The notes under the pieces are model-generated. The model ran no database searches and was not told where the DNA came from. It saw only the letters and a list, made by a program, of their open reading frames with translations. The translations under genes and the position numbers were made by a program. From contig OZ234501.1 of assembly GCA_965153455.1 (NCBI GenBank), positions 6,882,001-6,946,000 of the forward strand: a DNA stretch of 64,000 nucleotides. Reading direction: 5' to 3'. Numbering within the stretch: the first letter of the stretch is position 1; each line of letters starts with the position of its first letter. Origin of the DNA: Sphagnum compactum. Taxonomy: Eukaryota; Bryophyta; Sphagnopsida; Sphagnales. Shown in pieces: positions 48,096 to 59,700 of the stretch.

Positions 48096-50470
48096 ATGGG
48101 TGTGAAGAAGCAGAAGCAGTTGAGGAGACATATTCGGTTCTACAAGACTTGTTTCGGCTTCCGTGAGCCGTTTAAAGTGATCTGCGATGGCACCTTTCTG
48201 CACTACAACCTTAGCAAGAAACTGGGTTCTCCACAGGACATCCTGCCATCTTTTCTTGGAGCTGCTGCCAAGGCTTTTGTCACCAGGTTTGCAATTTCCG
48301 CCTCTCCCTACTTGTACCTCGTATCTGTTCTCTGTTTGGGGAAACCCCTAAACCCTAAACGCAAGTACTACCTGTCTGACCATCACACAGTTTGCCTCCT
48401 ATTTCTAGAGATAAATGACTACCTTGCAAATGCCCTTCTGTGGTTTCAAACACACGACATTGCATTCTAGGGTTTAGGGTTTAGGTCTTGTGTTATGGTT
48501 ACCTGTCTGACCATCACACAATTTGCCTTCTATTTCTAGATATAAATGACCACCTTGCAAATGCCCTTCTGTGGTTTCAAGCACACGACATTGCATTCTA
48601 GGGTTTAGGGTTTAGGTCTTGTGTTATGGTTACCTGTCTGACCACCACACAATTTGCCTACTATTTCTAGATATAAATGACCACCTTGCAAATGCCCTTT
48701 TGTGGTTTCAAACACACGACATTGCATTCTAGGGTTTAGGGTTTAGGTCTTGTGTTATAGTTAGTGCTGCAGATTTGTAGATTAGGCAATGATCACTTCA
48801 TGTTGAATTGGGGAAGTTATGGGTGTTCAGAGTCGCTCCAGGGATGAATTTATTTCACAACCAAGTTTGCAGAGCACCTGTGCAATGAGAAGATGGGAAG
48901 AGAGTGCATGGAAAAGAAGGAAAGCATGACACTTTTGACACTCATGTGGAAGAAGAGTTGGAGGTTTGACGATGTTTTGGGGGGATGGGGTGATTGGCAG
49001 GTGTGTGGTTTCAGAGCTGAAAAAGATGGGGGAGGCATATTCTGGAACAGCTTCTGCAGCAAGACGGTTTGAACTGGCCAAGTATGTGTTATGCCTAGAA
49101 TTTTTCCTCTTAGATCATGCCTGAACTCTGTCAAGCATATTTTGCAGTCTTCTAATGTAAACATAACTGATAGAATATTTTGGTTAAAAAAGGAGGCTAA
49201 GTGTGCATATGTATTCTTCAGTGCCACATCTTTGAGAAAACCAAGAACCTGAAATTTTTGGCAGATGTGAACATGAACAACCTTTGCCAGCAGCAGATTG
49301 TGTGGCAGCTATGGTGGGAAGCCACAATGATGAGCATTTTTTTGTTGCCACACAAGATGTGGAGCTTCGGAAGAAGCTACGCCAGGTCCACCACCACCAC
49401 CACCATTTTCCGGAGGCACACTAATGTTTAGGGTTTCACCCCATAATTGCTTCAACTTGCCTTTTGAATCACCATGGAAAAACTCATATGTGACTCAGAA
49501 CCGTTTACAGTCTCCAGTCCAAGATCTCAATGGTCTTGGAGATGTTGCAATCATCAGTTAAGGTTCTAGTTTCTAGGGACAGGCCTAAGAGGAAGACAGG
49601 GTGAGTTCCACACTCATAAGTTTGAAATACTGGGTTTTGCACTTTGTCCCAGGTGCACGGTGGAGCTCTGATATATGCAAAGCATACATGGTTGGTTTTA
49701 GAACCACCCTCTGATAAGCAACAAGAATATGCAAGACTCAGTGAAAATGAGCGCTTGCATGTGACACAGAGAGAGAGGTTCCTTTTGGAGGCCCGGGAAG
49801 GCAAGCTGAAACCTCAAAATGCAGGTGGTGAGCAGAATGCAGATGGTATAATAAGGGATCCTTCAAGTGCTCAATCAATCTCTTTGAAGGATTCTGCCCA
49901 TCATAAAACTCCTAGAGGAGTTCTTACTACTAAGGATCGGCCAACTTTCAAAAGGAAACGTGCAAAGGTACATGCAGGTCATCTTTGTGGAATCTTGAGG
50001 TCAGAAAAATGGTCATCTTCTTTTTTCTTGTGCCTGCATACATGTTGTTAGGGCTCTTTGTTGTCAGAGTGATTTCTGAGGACTTACTGTGGATGATAAT
50101 GGAATGTGAACAGTTGCAATTGTCATGACTTGTTCGCAGGCTCCAAATCCACTTTCTTGTCTGAAGAAAAAGAAAAAAGTGGTGAATCCTGCAAGCACTG
50201 AGGAGGTAAGACCACAGCTTCTGTTAAACTAGTTTGCCTTATTTCGTTTTGTCCTGTGTACATCATTGTATTGACAAATACTGGAGGACTCTTACTTATG
50301 TCAACTTTATTAGGTGTGCTGGTCAACTTCTGCCCGTGTTTTTGCAGAAGGAAGGCCAGAAAGCAGATGGAACAGTAATGAAAAAAGCAAGAGCTAGGCA
50401 ACGAGTTCGCAAGCGCCACCGGTCTGCCACAGTGAGTTCTGTCAATGAAGGTGAGGTGAAAGACAGTTGA
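48096..50470 (+). CDS. UTP23: rRNA-processing protein UTP23 homolog, six exons
   Basis: Exons 48096-48286, 49001-49081, 49265-49385, 49653-49967, 50140-50205 and 50348-50470. All are GT-AG with agreeing phases, giving 298 residues. UTP23 is a nucleolar PIN-like protein of the small-subunit processome, needed for early 18S rRNA cleavages and snR30/U17 snoRNA release. Exon 1 gives MGVKKQKQLRRHIRFYKTCF and FGFREPFKVICDGTF (Asp31 of the PIN core). Exon 2 gives CVVSELKKMGEAYSG. Exon 3 gives CEHEQPLPAADC and HFFVATQDVELRKKLRQ, including a Cys/His cluster (Cys92, His94, Cys103, His111) where the family has its zinc site, and Asp122. Exon 4 gives GGALIYAKHTWLVLEPPS, matching the VPGVPLIF block. Exon 5 gives APNPLSCLKKKKK, the family's late basic motif. 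Exon 6 ends in an Arg-rich KARARQRVRKRHRS tail. Intron 1 carries a triplicated repeat. Confidence 0.95.
48341..48360 (-). repeat. Reverse-oriented telomere-like motif in UTP23 intron 1
   Basis: AAACCCCTAAACCCTAAAC lies just before the 131-base triplication, opposite in orientation to the TTTAGGG runs inside it. Confidence 0.7.
48370..48762 (+). repeat. Three-copy tandem repeat (period exactly 131) in UTP23 intron 1
   Basis: Units start ACCTGTCTGACCATCACACA at 48370 and near-identically at 48501 and 48632. Each contains TATTTCTAGA, ATGCCCTT, TTTCAA(A/G)CACACGACATTGC and ends in TAGGGTTTAGGGTTTAGG, two and a half plant telomere units. Units differ at only a few positions, so the expansion is young compared with other repeats here. 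Confidence 0.93.
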
Positions 50471-50920
50471 TGTACAGAAACTTAGTATGTTGGGTAAATG
50501 TATGGCATTGACATCACCAACTGCTGACAGGAGCTGATAAAGTTAACTGGGATGTCATTGGAGCTTGTCCCAACCATATACACCTGTTTTGCTGGTGGAG
50601 ATCTTGAACATGCATGTGACTGTTTCTTGTTGTTGAAACTGCTCCTCAGTCTTTTGCCTTTTGTTTGGTTTATTTAATTCTCTGTTCTTTTGGGTCGGGT
50701 TTACTCTTTTTCACACTGGCTAATATCTCTTTGTTTGATCTGATATCTCTTTTTAACCTTGTTATTGGGTTGCACCATTGAACAACATTTTCTTCCACTT
50801 GTAGTGTTGTTTAAATCTCCAATAATCAACATTGAACAAATTTGCCAATTATGTCACAACCTCGTGTAAATATCAACCATGTTTACACAATTCCTTCAAA
50901 AGCAAATGGGCATCACAACA
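50471..50920 (+). other. 3' flank of UTP23
   Basis: T-rich sequence between the UTP23 stop codon and the LINE remnant, likely including its 3' untranslated region. No clear AATAAA was placed. Confidence 0.45.
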
Positions 50921-50929
50921 CAAGGTACA

Positions 50930-52215
50930 TTAAAAAATGAACGAAGCTCAAAGTCTAGATTCAAGATGACACCCTTTCAACCATTTGCTCAACGTAACCA
51001 ACTCTTATTCTTCTTGAAGCTTTCAGAGTGATGTTGTCTCTTGGCAAAACTTCATATCACTAATAAAGGTATGATTATTCTCATCCCAAAATCTAGAGAC
51101 CAATCAAAGATAGAGAATTGATGTCCCATAACTCTTCCAGGTAGTATTTACAAGGTTTCAACCAAACTCTAAGCTAGAAGGATCCAAGTTCATCTCCAAG
51201 TTGTAATAAGACCTAACCAAATAGCCTTTGTTATGGGAAGGAGCATTTTGGACAACAACTTCTTAGCTTAGGAAGCCTTGGAATGGTTTGTTGAAAGTGA
51301 TCAAAATCTACTCCTCCTACTTCTAGATTTTGAAAAAGTCTTTAACAGAAGTGAATGGGGTTCCCTCTTTTACTCCTTGGGAAAGTTGGGATTTTGTTCA
51401 AAATGGATTCAATGGGTCTCATTTCTTAGCTACTTCAATAGTCAAGGTTAACATGGAAATTGGAGCTTCCTTTAAGGTCTCTAGGTATGTGCAACAAGGG
51501 TACACCATTGTGCCTTACTTTTCTATCTTAGTTGCTGATGTATTGGACTACTTTTTGACCAATTTAGGGCCCTAAGGGATCAAACTTTTGCGGATGACAC
51601 TGCTCTTTTAGCTTAAGGGGATAGCAAGCAACATGGACAAAATGAAGGCGGCCTAGGATTTTTTTGCTTAGATCTAGGTACCAAAACCAATTGGGGAAAG
51701 TTTATTACCATTTGGGCAACAAGGTAGCCAAGAGATTGGGAATGGGGTCAAGATTTATGTTTGACTTGGATTCCACAAGGCAAAGGAGTTCCATACCTTG
51801 CGGTTCAAGTAGGCTTCCACCATCCAATGGAGGCCAATTTGAACAAACTCATGTCTTTCAAATTCAAAATGATTGCTTGGGGCAATAGTAAACTTTCTTT
51901 TATAAGGAGGATATTGGTGGCCAATCAAGTTCTCTCCTCCATGTGGTAATTGGTAGCATGTTGGAACCCCAATCTGAGGATGTGTGACTAGTTGCAAAGA
52001 ATTGTCTGCAATTTCATTTATGGAGGGGGAGCCGTCAAGGCAAGAGCAAAGGTTAAATGGGATTTTATAACCCTACCCATTGCTAGTGGTGGATGAGGGA
52101 TCATAGACCTCAAACCCCAAGCTAAAGCTTTTTTGACAAAATCACTAGTGACAGAGATTTCTCCAGGAGCCCAGCCGTGGAAGGATTCCCTTTACAAAGT
52201 TAAGCAAGTTCAACC
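50930..52215 (+). pseudogene. LINE (L1-type) reverse transcriptase remnant
   Basis: Frames broken by stops follow L1-type reverse transcriptase order. They show KGMIILIPKSRDQSKIEN, then ITLPGSIYKV, RPNQIAFVMGRSILDN and LLLLLLDFEKVFNRSEWGS. Next come GKLGFCSKWIQWVSF, a degraded QG-x-x-x-x-P-Y block, then FADDTALL with the catalytic Asp pair near 51585-51610. The thumb region includes NKLMSFKFKMIAWGNSKLSF and RRILVANQVLSSMW, then a late CNFIYGG block. No endonuclease domain or poly-A tail was found, so it is a 5'-truncated, inactive copy. It sits about 450 bases after UTP23, in the same orientation. Confidence 0.85.
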
Positions 52216-53124
52216 CCTTGATAAATCACACTTAGTAATGGCCAAGCACATCACCTGGATCTTCATAGCCAAGTAATCCCACACTAGGGTCTCCAAAAAT
52301 TTTAGTCACAAACACTATTTCATAACATTTGAGATTTTTTTTTGAAATGCACTTTTCATAAATGAAAATTATTCTTGTGAATTTTAAGGATTTGATAAGC
52401 TTGGAACTTGGGCATCTTTGGGATGAATGATGACACCATTCGTTTAGTTTCCTTCCCACTTTGTTCTTTCTAGATTCTAATTAATGCTAATATGGCTATT
52501 GCCTCCTTCCCTTGGGGGTTTTCACTCCACATTGCCAAACAGTCTCGTTCTTAACCTACCATATTTCTCATTAGAAAAGTTCAAAAGGTGTGTTACTGAT
52601 GTAGTGAAATGTTAGAACTTCACTTCCACCATTTTTTAAATACTCTCAAATGCCCAATTCCAAACTGTTTCATACTTGAACCCACACTCTTTCAATGCAA
52701 CCCTTGCCTTAGCTCAAATCAAAGCTTCATGACGGAATTTTAGCTACTTGGTTATTGTGAGAATTACACCTTTAAAATTCATAACCAAGAGTTTGGATTT
52801 AATTTTGGTGTGTTTTGGAAAAGAAAAAAAATTATGGAAAGTCATGTAGAACAATCAAGCTCATCCTCACTTTGAAATTCTAACTATGGATGATTTACTA
52901 TTGCTACACAAAAAACTTACAAATTAGAAACACCCTAAGGAAGTCCATACTATTTGCTCACCTTCACAATTGCAAAGTTGGTGTGTTACTCTTCATTTGA
53001 ATGTGCTTCCACATCTTTTCCACATCTTTTTGAATGTACCAAAGAAGTTTTAATCTATAGAATGAGGAGATGATGCATTCTTGACATACGCTTCTAGCAC
53101 AAGACAAAGTGAGTTGCGATTCAC
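52216..53124. other. Spacer, no gene seen
   Basis: AT-rich sequence without recognisable coding regions; the left part could be further eroded LINE sequence. Confidence 0.45.
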
Positions 53125-53575
53125 AAAGTTCGTCAACATACATCTTATGATGCTCCTCTTGGAGTCCCCATCATGGTAGCAAATTCCATGTCAATCAATG
53201 TCTTCTAGATCTGTGCCCCCCTGCCCCCTTTTCTGCAATTTAATTTGTAGGAAGTTAAATGTGCCAATTGAATGCACCAAGTTTGTCAAATTGTCCATCC
53301 TTGGAGTCCTCATCATCATGGCAAGCTACACAAAATGCATGACTTGGTGCAACAACAAGAATCTCTCTTCCCCCAATTTGCTGCAAGTTTTAATTCACAC
53401 AAAGCTAGCTAGGCTCATCTAGATGTGCCAAGTTTATACTGGATTTCGTCTTGAAGTCCTTCAATGATCATCATGGGCAATTAGATACACAATTGCATGT
53501 GGTGCAATGACATGATTTTCCTACCATTGTTCCAAATTCTAATTCAAAGGAAACATGATATGAAATTATCTATCA
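53125..53575 (+). repeat. Diverged tandem repeat, about 150-base units
   Basis: Three segments share CAC(A/C)AAGTT(C/T)GTCAA, TTGGAGTCC(C/T)CATCATCATGG and AATTC-(A)-CAAAG.(A)A words in order. Similarity is modest. The ORF at 53198-53422 lies inside and matches no family. Confidence 0.45.
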
Positions 53576-53599
53576 CTCTTTTCAGTTCTAAAGTGCTAA

Positions 53600-54590
53600 G
53601 TTGTTTCCAAATGGGTTTCTCAATCTCTTACCCTCCTGCGGGTCGAGTGTAATTCCACATACTTGTACTGTTTTTTGTACATGATCTGGACAAGTCTGTG
53701 AAGTAGCTACTACATCTTCAATTGGAACTGTTTGTTTCCTCAAAATGGGTTTGTCAATCTCTCACTCTGCCGAGGGTTGAGTGAAATTCCTCATAATCTT
53801 AGTGTTTTTTTGTATATGATCCGGAGAAGTCTGTGAATTATCTAGCTCTTCAATTCCAAGTGTTTGTATCCTCAAATGGGTTTGTCAATCTCTCACTCTT
53901 CCAAGGGTTGAGTGAAATTCCTCATAATCTTAGTGTTTTTTTGTACATGATCCAGATAAGTCTGTGAATTATCTAGCTCTTCAATTCCAAGTGTTTGTAT
54001 CCTCAAATGGGTTTGTCAATCTTTCATTCTCCTGGGTGTCAGAGCTATAGAATTCCACATAATTAATCTTAATGTTTGTTGTTAGTGATCTCTGGACAAG
54101 TCTGTGAATTAGCTAGCTACCTCTTCAATTCCAACTCAGGTTTGTTTCCTCGAATCACGGGTTTGTCAGTCCCTCTCTCCTGAGTGTCAAGCTAAAATTC
54201 CACATAATCTGTGTGTTTTTTTGTAATCTCATCATCTGCAAAAGTGTGTGAAATAGCTACCTCTTTAAATTCCCAGCAAACTGTGTGTGTTTCCCTCGAA
54301 TCATGGGTAACTTGTCAATCTCTAGCCCTCTCTCGAGTGTTGTGTTGAGCTCTCCGCATCTAATAGTGTTTGAGGTGTTTTTGTATGTGATCCAAGTGTG
54401 GGAATTAGCTAGCTACCTCAGATTCAGTTCCCAGTGTGTTTGTTGAATCCTCATGAAATGGATGTTGTCAATCTCTCTCACTCAACTCTGAACATCAAGC
54501 TTTCCGCATTATAATCTTGTGACCAGTTTTTTTTCTTGTGTTTTTGTATATGATCCGAAATGTCTGTGAGTTCACATGGAATTTTCAGGT
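53600..54590 (+). repeat. Seven-unit tandem array, about 131-155-base period
   Basis: Units start near 53607, 53742, 53874, 54005, 54150, 54298 and 54458. Each has AAATGGGTTTGTCAATCTCT, CACTCT...GAGTG, AATTCC(A/T)CATAATCTTAGTG, TTTTTTTGTA(C/T)ATGATC followed by GGACAAGTCTGTGAATTA and GCTAGCTCTTCAATTCCAAG. Units 2-4 are the most alike and both outer flanks are more diverged. Confidence 0.88.
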
Positions 54591-54774
54591 CATAAATTTT
54601 GGATAACACCTGGGATGATCTGATGCGCACCAGGCCTTTTGCACAAGTAGTAAGTAGTCTTAGAGACTGTTCATGGGTGCATTTGTTGCAAGCTCTTCAT
54701 GCCAGCACTACCGTTTCTGGAAGATTTTAACATTATTTAAAGAGTAGCAGAAGAAGCAGAAGAAGCAGAAGCAG

Positions 54775-54808
54775 TAGAAGAAGAAGAAGAAGAAGAAGAA
54801 GAAGATAC
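54775..54808 (+). repeat. (GAA)n microsatellite
   Basis: An uninterrupted AGAAGAAGAAG run, flanked on the left by GAAGCA variants. Confidence 0.9.
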
Positions 54809-54819
54809 TAATGTTCAAG

Positions 54820-54985
54820 GAAACTGAAGAACCTTGCAGCAACTCCAGGAATTGAAGAACAACTTTTGTTGCAACTCCAGGAACTAAGGAAGAGCCTCTG
54901 CAGCTAGCAACTCCAGACCTGAAGAACCTGTGCAACTCCTGCAGGAACTGAAGAACGTCCGGATCTGCAACTCCAGGAGGGAACG
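54820..54985 (+). repeat. Minisatellite in the 3' flank of the serine-rich protein gene
   Basis: The phrase CTGCAACTCCAGGAACTGAA followed by GAAC recurs four to five times with spacing of about 40-45 bases. On the minus strand this gives an ORF with recurring Leu-Gln-Phe-Leu, which is a repeat translation and not a protein family. Confidence 0.75.
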
Positions 54986-55199
54986 GTTTTTGGTATGCTT
55001 CGTGTTGTTCATGAGTGAAGTTCACGACCTGCAATCTTTGCAGCTTACAATCACCTAATTTAGCTGCAGCTAGTGAAGCGAACCAGTGGAATGTGGAAGA
55101 TGTTTTTGTCTAGCCCAGCTTGAGATAGACTGTGGAGTCGAATTGCTGCACAAGAATCTGAATCTGGAGCTAGTCGTCATCATCTGTTGTTGGAAGCGG

Positions 55200-55706
55200 C
55201 TAGAGATCAGAAGCTGAGTGAGTCTGTTGCAGTCTGGAGCAGCTGCTCATTGATCCAGAGCTTGCGGAGGAGATTTTTGCTGCCAGGCTTGAAGAAGGAT
55301 TTGAGGACATGGGAAGGAGCTGATGATCCTGTTGCAAGTTCATGAGGCGACGGCCTGATCCCGCCCCCCATTGGAGTTGGCCGCCGCGGTGGAGACGACA
55401 ACGGAAGGAGCCAGCGTGCTTTGTTGGAGCACAGACGCATGCTATCTTGGTTGCTGCTGGCGATGGCGCTTTTGCACTGGGATTGTTGGGTAATGGAGGT
55501 TTTGCACTTGGTGGTCTTGTCTTACCATCAGGTACACAAGAACTAGACGTTCCATGCTTGCCGCCTCTGGAGCTCTCGCGGGTGTTCTCCTGGTTTCCAT
55601 TTTGTGAAGTTACGGAGGTACCTGTACTTGTGCTCCCAAAGCTTGCACTCGATTGCTGCGGCTTCTGGTTCTTCAACACGCTCTTGAGAAGACTGGAAGT
55701 TGGCAT
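55200..55706 (-). CDS. Serine-rich protein with CVCAPT-H-GSFRC motif
   Basis: A single exon encodes 168 residues. The first in-frame ATG after an upstream TGA is at 55706. The N-terminus MPTSSLLKSVLKNQKPQQSS is basic, and a Ser/Thr/Pro-rich low-complexity region runs to about residue 85. At 90-107 lies CVCAPTKHAGSFRCRLHR, the hallmark of plant serine-rich proteins (family form CxCSPTxHPGSFRCxxH), with Cys90, Cys92, His97, Cys103 and His106 as a possible metal-binding set. The family usually has Pro where this copy has Ala99. RRLMN follows, then a second Ser-rich tail (SSNPSSSLAAKISSASSGSM). The molecular role of the family is unknown. The long plus-strand ORF here (55342-55824) is its antisense shadow. 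The motif is convincing; the exact C-terminus less so. Confidence 0.75.
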   Translation of the reverse strand: MPTSSLLKSVLKNQKPQQSSASFGSTSTGTSVTSQNGNQENTRESSRGGKHGTSSSCVPDGKTRPPSAKPPLPNNPSAKAPSPAATKIACVCAPTKHAGSFRCRLHRGGQLQWGAGSGRRLMNLQQDHQLLPMSSNPSSSLAAKISSASSGSMSSCSRLQQTHSASDL

Positions 55707-56700
55707 TCTTGTAGGTCGTGTTCAAAGGGCGCGCAGTAGAGCTGCTCGCAGGCTGCTGCTGCTGCTACCAATTACGACGTCCTGCTGCTGCAACGACGCG
55801 GGTACATCGAGAGAGAAGCATTAGGTAGGTAGCTTGCTACCTAGCTCCCACAAGTGAATGATCTGAGCACACTAGTGCTGCAAGCTTCCGAATTACTGCA
55901 GCAGCAGCTCCCGAATCGCAACACATTGGAACGACGATATCTTGATCTGATCAGACTAGATGTCACCTAGGCAGCAGACTGCAGCAGCTGCAGCTGCGAG
56001 GACATACACCAAGACTTTGCTCAATAGCACTTGAGAATTTTATGCTTGCAAGATCACGCATGCAAGCCTTTTGAATCTCCCCCCCCCCCCCCAAAAAATA
56101 GGATTCAATCCGGAAGCAACTGGATTATTCAGAAGCAGAAAACCTCCAGATCTGATTCATGAGCACTGGGCCTCCCTCCCTCCCTCCCTCCTTCCCTCCC
56201 TCCTTCTCTCCTTCTCTCCCACCCTTCCTCCAAAAACTCCAACAGATCATCTCTATCAACCAAAGTGGATCACAATTACTGTACTACTGTCATGCAACAA
56301 GACCTCCAAGTGTAAGAGAAACCACTAGCCCAGATATAAGAGAGCTCGACTTAAAATAAGCAAGCTTGCTAGCTTACGGTAAAATTATATTCTTGGATTG
56401 TAAACACAAGCCAAAAAAAATCTTTTTAAGAACTTGTGTCATGATGCAGCAACCATATATACAGATCAGCAGAGCAGCAAGAAAGAAAGAAAGAAAGAAA
56501 GAGAAGAGAAGAGAAGAGTGCAGGGCTTGCTGTTACAACAACACCAACAACTACCCAAAAAACCACTCTTCTTGTAGCCTACATACATACATACATACAC
56601 ACACACTACTGGGTACTACTAACTGCACTGAGGATTAGATTCTTATTATTTAGTTAGTACTAGTAGGCTATTCCTTATTAGACTTTGAAGACTTATTATT
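55707..56700 (-). promoter_or_regulatory. Upstream region of the serine-rich gene, rich in simple repeats
   Basis: It contains CTGCTGCTG and CAGCAG words (55750-55990), a C14 tract (56079-56092), a (CCCT)n tract (56169-56222), (GAAA)n at about 56480-56512 and (CATA)n at about 56581-56598. CT/CAG-rich sequence next to the start codon probably marks the leader. No confident TATA box was chosen. Confidence 0.45.
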
Positions 56701-59700
56701 AATCTCCTGAGCCTGGCTGCTTGCACCTTCCTTGTCTGTCCTTCCCTTCCTTTACCAATTGGCCTCAACCCTTAACCCCCCAATGTAATAAAGAGCGAGA
56801 TTGAACCCTTATCACGAAAGCCAAGCCAAGCTGAGAGCTTCGTGCATTCATATGTAATAACATCATAAGACCGACGAGTAGGAGTTTTAGGAGTAGCCGT
56901 GATCTTTACTACACCTACTACTACTATTTAGTATTACTAGTGTGACGGGTCTCATGGCTATTTATTTACAAGTGGGAAAAGATCAAGGTATGCTGCCCAT
57001 TATCTTGTAGCCTATTCATAGGTGTAAGATCCTTTCTCTTTTGGTTTTCTTTTCTTTTCTTTTTTTGGCTAGACGGGGTATTCATGAATAATATTTAATG
57101 TAATATTAGGTGCACTCCAAATTAAATGCCTGCACATATGAAACCTCTTCCAGTAACATATACATAATAGGAGTAGGATCTTTGTTTGGAGGTGATTGAA
57201 GTGCATTTGTAGGAGTTTCAGTGTGTGAAGCTGCTGCACGGTTCCTGAGGTGGGTTTCAATGATTGGAATATGCGAGGTTGGAATTTGTCCAATCTATAT
57301 ACTACAACTAAAATTTTCACCTTTTGGGTAAAACCTCAAAGAACAAAATAGTAGTCTCTTCTGGATGAGTGTTGCCCGGATATTGAGAATCAGCTTGGAT
57401 GTCAAGTACAGACAACCTTGGGTTATGAGTAACAACAAATTACCAGGTAGTAGTTGGATGATAGATGGCATAGACCTGGATAGATACGCCCCCTATCATC
57501 CAGTATGTGGGTATCTTTTTCAGCAGACTATTCGAGCAAACTAGCCTTATTAGGTTGAGTGTATTTATATGACTTTGATGACAAATGTGCACATTACTTG
57601 TATCCATGTATAATGCTCAGGTAGGCAAATAACATCCATACTACTAAATTAGGCAGGTATTAAAATATTTTGGAAGTGGTGTTATTTGAAACCACCTTAT
57701 GTGTGCAACAAGTAGTCGGTTTGACCCTGGCCCACCTAGTATTAAAATTTTCAGAATGTCAAGTTTTCAAACAAAAACTAGGGAAATGTTTGAAGACTTT
57801 TTATGCATTTGGGTTGCACATGACACAAGCTACAAAATACAATCTTCCTACTGTTATATATGCTCTACTATTAGGCTAGTAATGAACATGCAGCCACTGG
57901 GAGCAAGAGTTGAGTTTGAAGATGTAAAGCAGACCACTGGGAGAAAGAGTTGAGTTTGAAGATGTAAAGCACACGGTATCCTTTCTGTTCAGTTTTTCAC
58001 ACCCTATTAGTTTTGCATACAAGCCACACCTTTTTTCTCTTGATTGAATGTTGTTTTCACAAAGGCCCAAAAATTTGTCACTCAAATCAAGTTACACAGA
58101 TGATGATCCGGAAAACACATCACCCAAGTCTTTCAGATACTATTATTAAAGAAAAGGAAAACTTTTTCAAGTTTTGAATCCCGACAAGATGTGAGGGGGT
58201 CAGCATTTTTGTCCTTTTCAGAGGCTATGGGTGTAAGTATGTGGCCCACTGCATTTCTCACAAACTTCCCCCAGTTTTCGTAATGGCCCTTGGGATGATG
58301 ATGTATTACTTTCCCCATAGTTGCTAATTACATTCTTACTCCTCCCCCTCTTCCCCCCCCCCCCCCCCCACATTGCAATGCCAAGATTTAGACATGGATG
58401 TAGTAGACATGGGCCATGGCCTTCCAAGCATACCTCGAGCTTAATGATTATGTGACCCCGCACTCTCCATGGGAAACGCATTAGGACTCAAATTGGATGA
58501 ACCACAACTGACTTACCAAAGTTCCACCAATCTAATGTGTAAGGTTTCTATGCCCTGATAATCAAAACTTAAAGGTCTATGGGCTAATTTCTTCTTTGCT
58601 AATCAAACATATAGTCGACCTTGTATCTCATCAATATTTTGTGTAGAAGTATCTAACGTATTTTAGTTTATATTTTTTCCCCTATTTTTTGAATATCCTT
58701 TTCTCTCTCATTTTTGTTTTTCTGAGAAGATATCAAACTTTTTTCTTTCTCAATTGTTTGGAGAGGTATCCCCAAAAACAATTTAACTACTTTTAGTGAT
58801 TTTTCAAATTGGGCCAAACTCTCTAATTTATGGTCACTTCTCTATGGTACCAGTTGTTGTTTCATCGAATTTGTCTCATTGATTGGTTCACGATTCGACT
58901 TTGATCATATTACGGTTTAGTACCTAGATATAGTTTTAGACAAGCTAACCTTATAATAACTTCTAATAAGCTAAGCAAATCTTATAATAACTTCTAACAA
59001 GCTAAGCTAAAATATCTAGGTCAATTTTTTTAAGTCAATAAAACGAATCATAGATCACTTTTTTGAATTCAAATGAAGTTGAAAGAAAAAGTCGAGTATT
59101 TTAAACCAAACAACAAGAGAAGAGCCTCAAATGACTAGTCTCCACTTGACCGCCCAAATCCCACAAGTGAATGGCGAGTTGAATTTTCATTAGATCTCAC
59201 CTGAATTGCTATCTCATACATTCTCTTGAAATAAAATCCTCCTAAAATAAAAATGAAGTTTCAAAGCCGAGTTGAAATAGAAGAATATGCCATGCTAAGG
59301 TGCTTTGAAAAATCCTCATATAAAAATAAATAGACCTATTATTATTATTACCTCGGGTCCAAAACCCCTTAAGCTACCATACTCTATAATGAATATAAAC
59401 ACATTATCCTTGCCTTGGTAGGCAAGGCCAATAAACCCCCCTACTTCCACCTCAGACTTACCTAGGTAATTACCAACTCAAAGTGGGTAATATCATAGGT
59501 AAAAAAATAAGAAAGAATACAAGTGGTTAATATGTACTGACTAGTACCATGTTAATAGGCTACATGTAATAGGATACATAGCCAGATAAAAAAAGGTAAT
59601 AGCCATTACATAAATTACAAGTAATTAAATTCATTATTTTTCCTGTTTTTTTATTATAAAAAAATTTAGTGTTTTAAGATTGATAACCTACTTAGATGAT

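Noticed and set aside
48826-49227. Minus-strand ORFs of 84 and 125 codons
   Set aside because: They are antisense to UTP23 intron 1/exon 2/intron 2 and have no recognisable family.
55342-55824. 160-codon plus-strand ORF
   Set aside because: It overlaps the minus-strand serine-rich protein frame, whose CVCAPTKHAGSFRC motif is specific; the plus-strand product is low-complexity with no family match.
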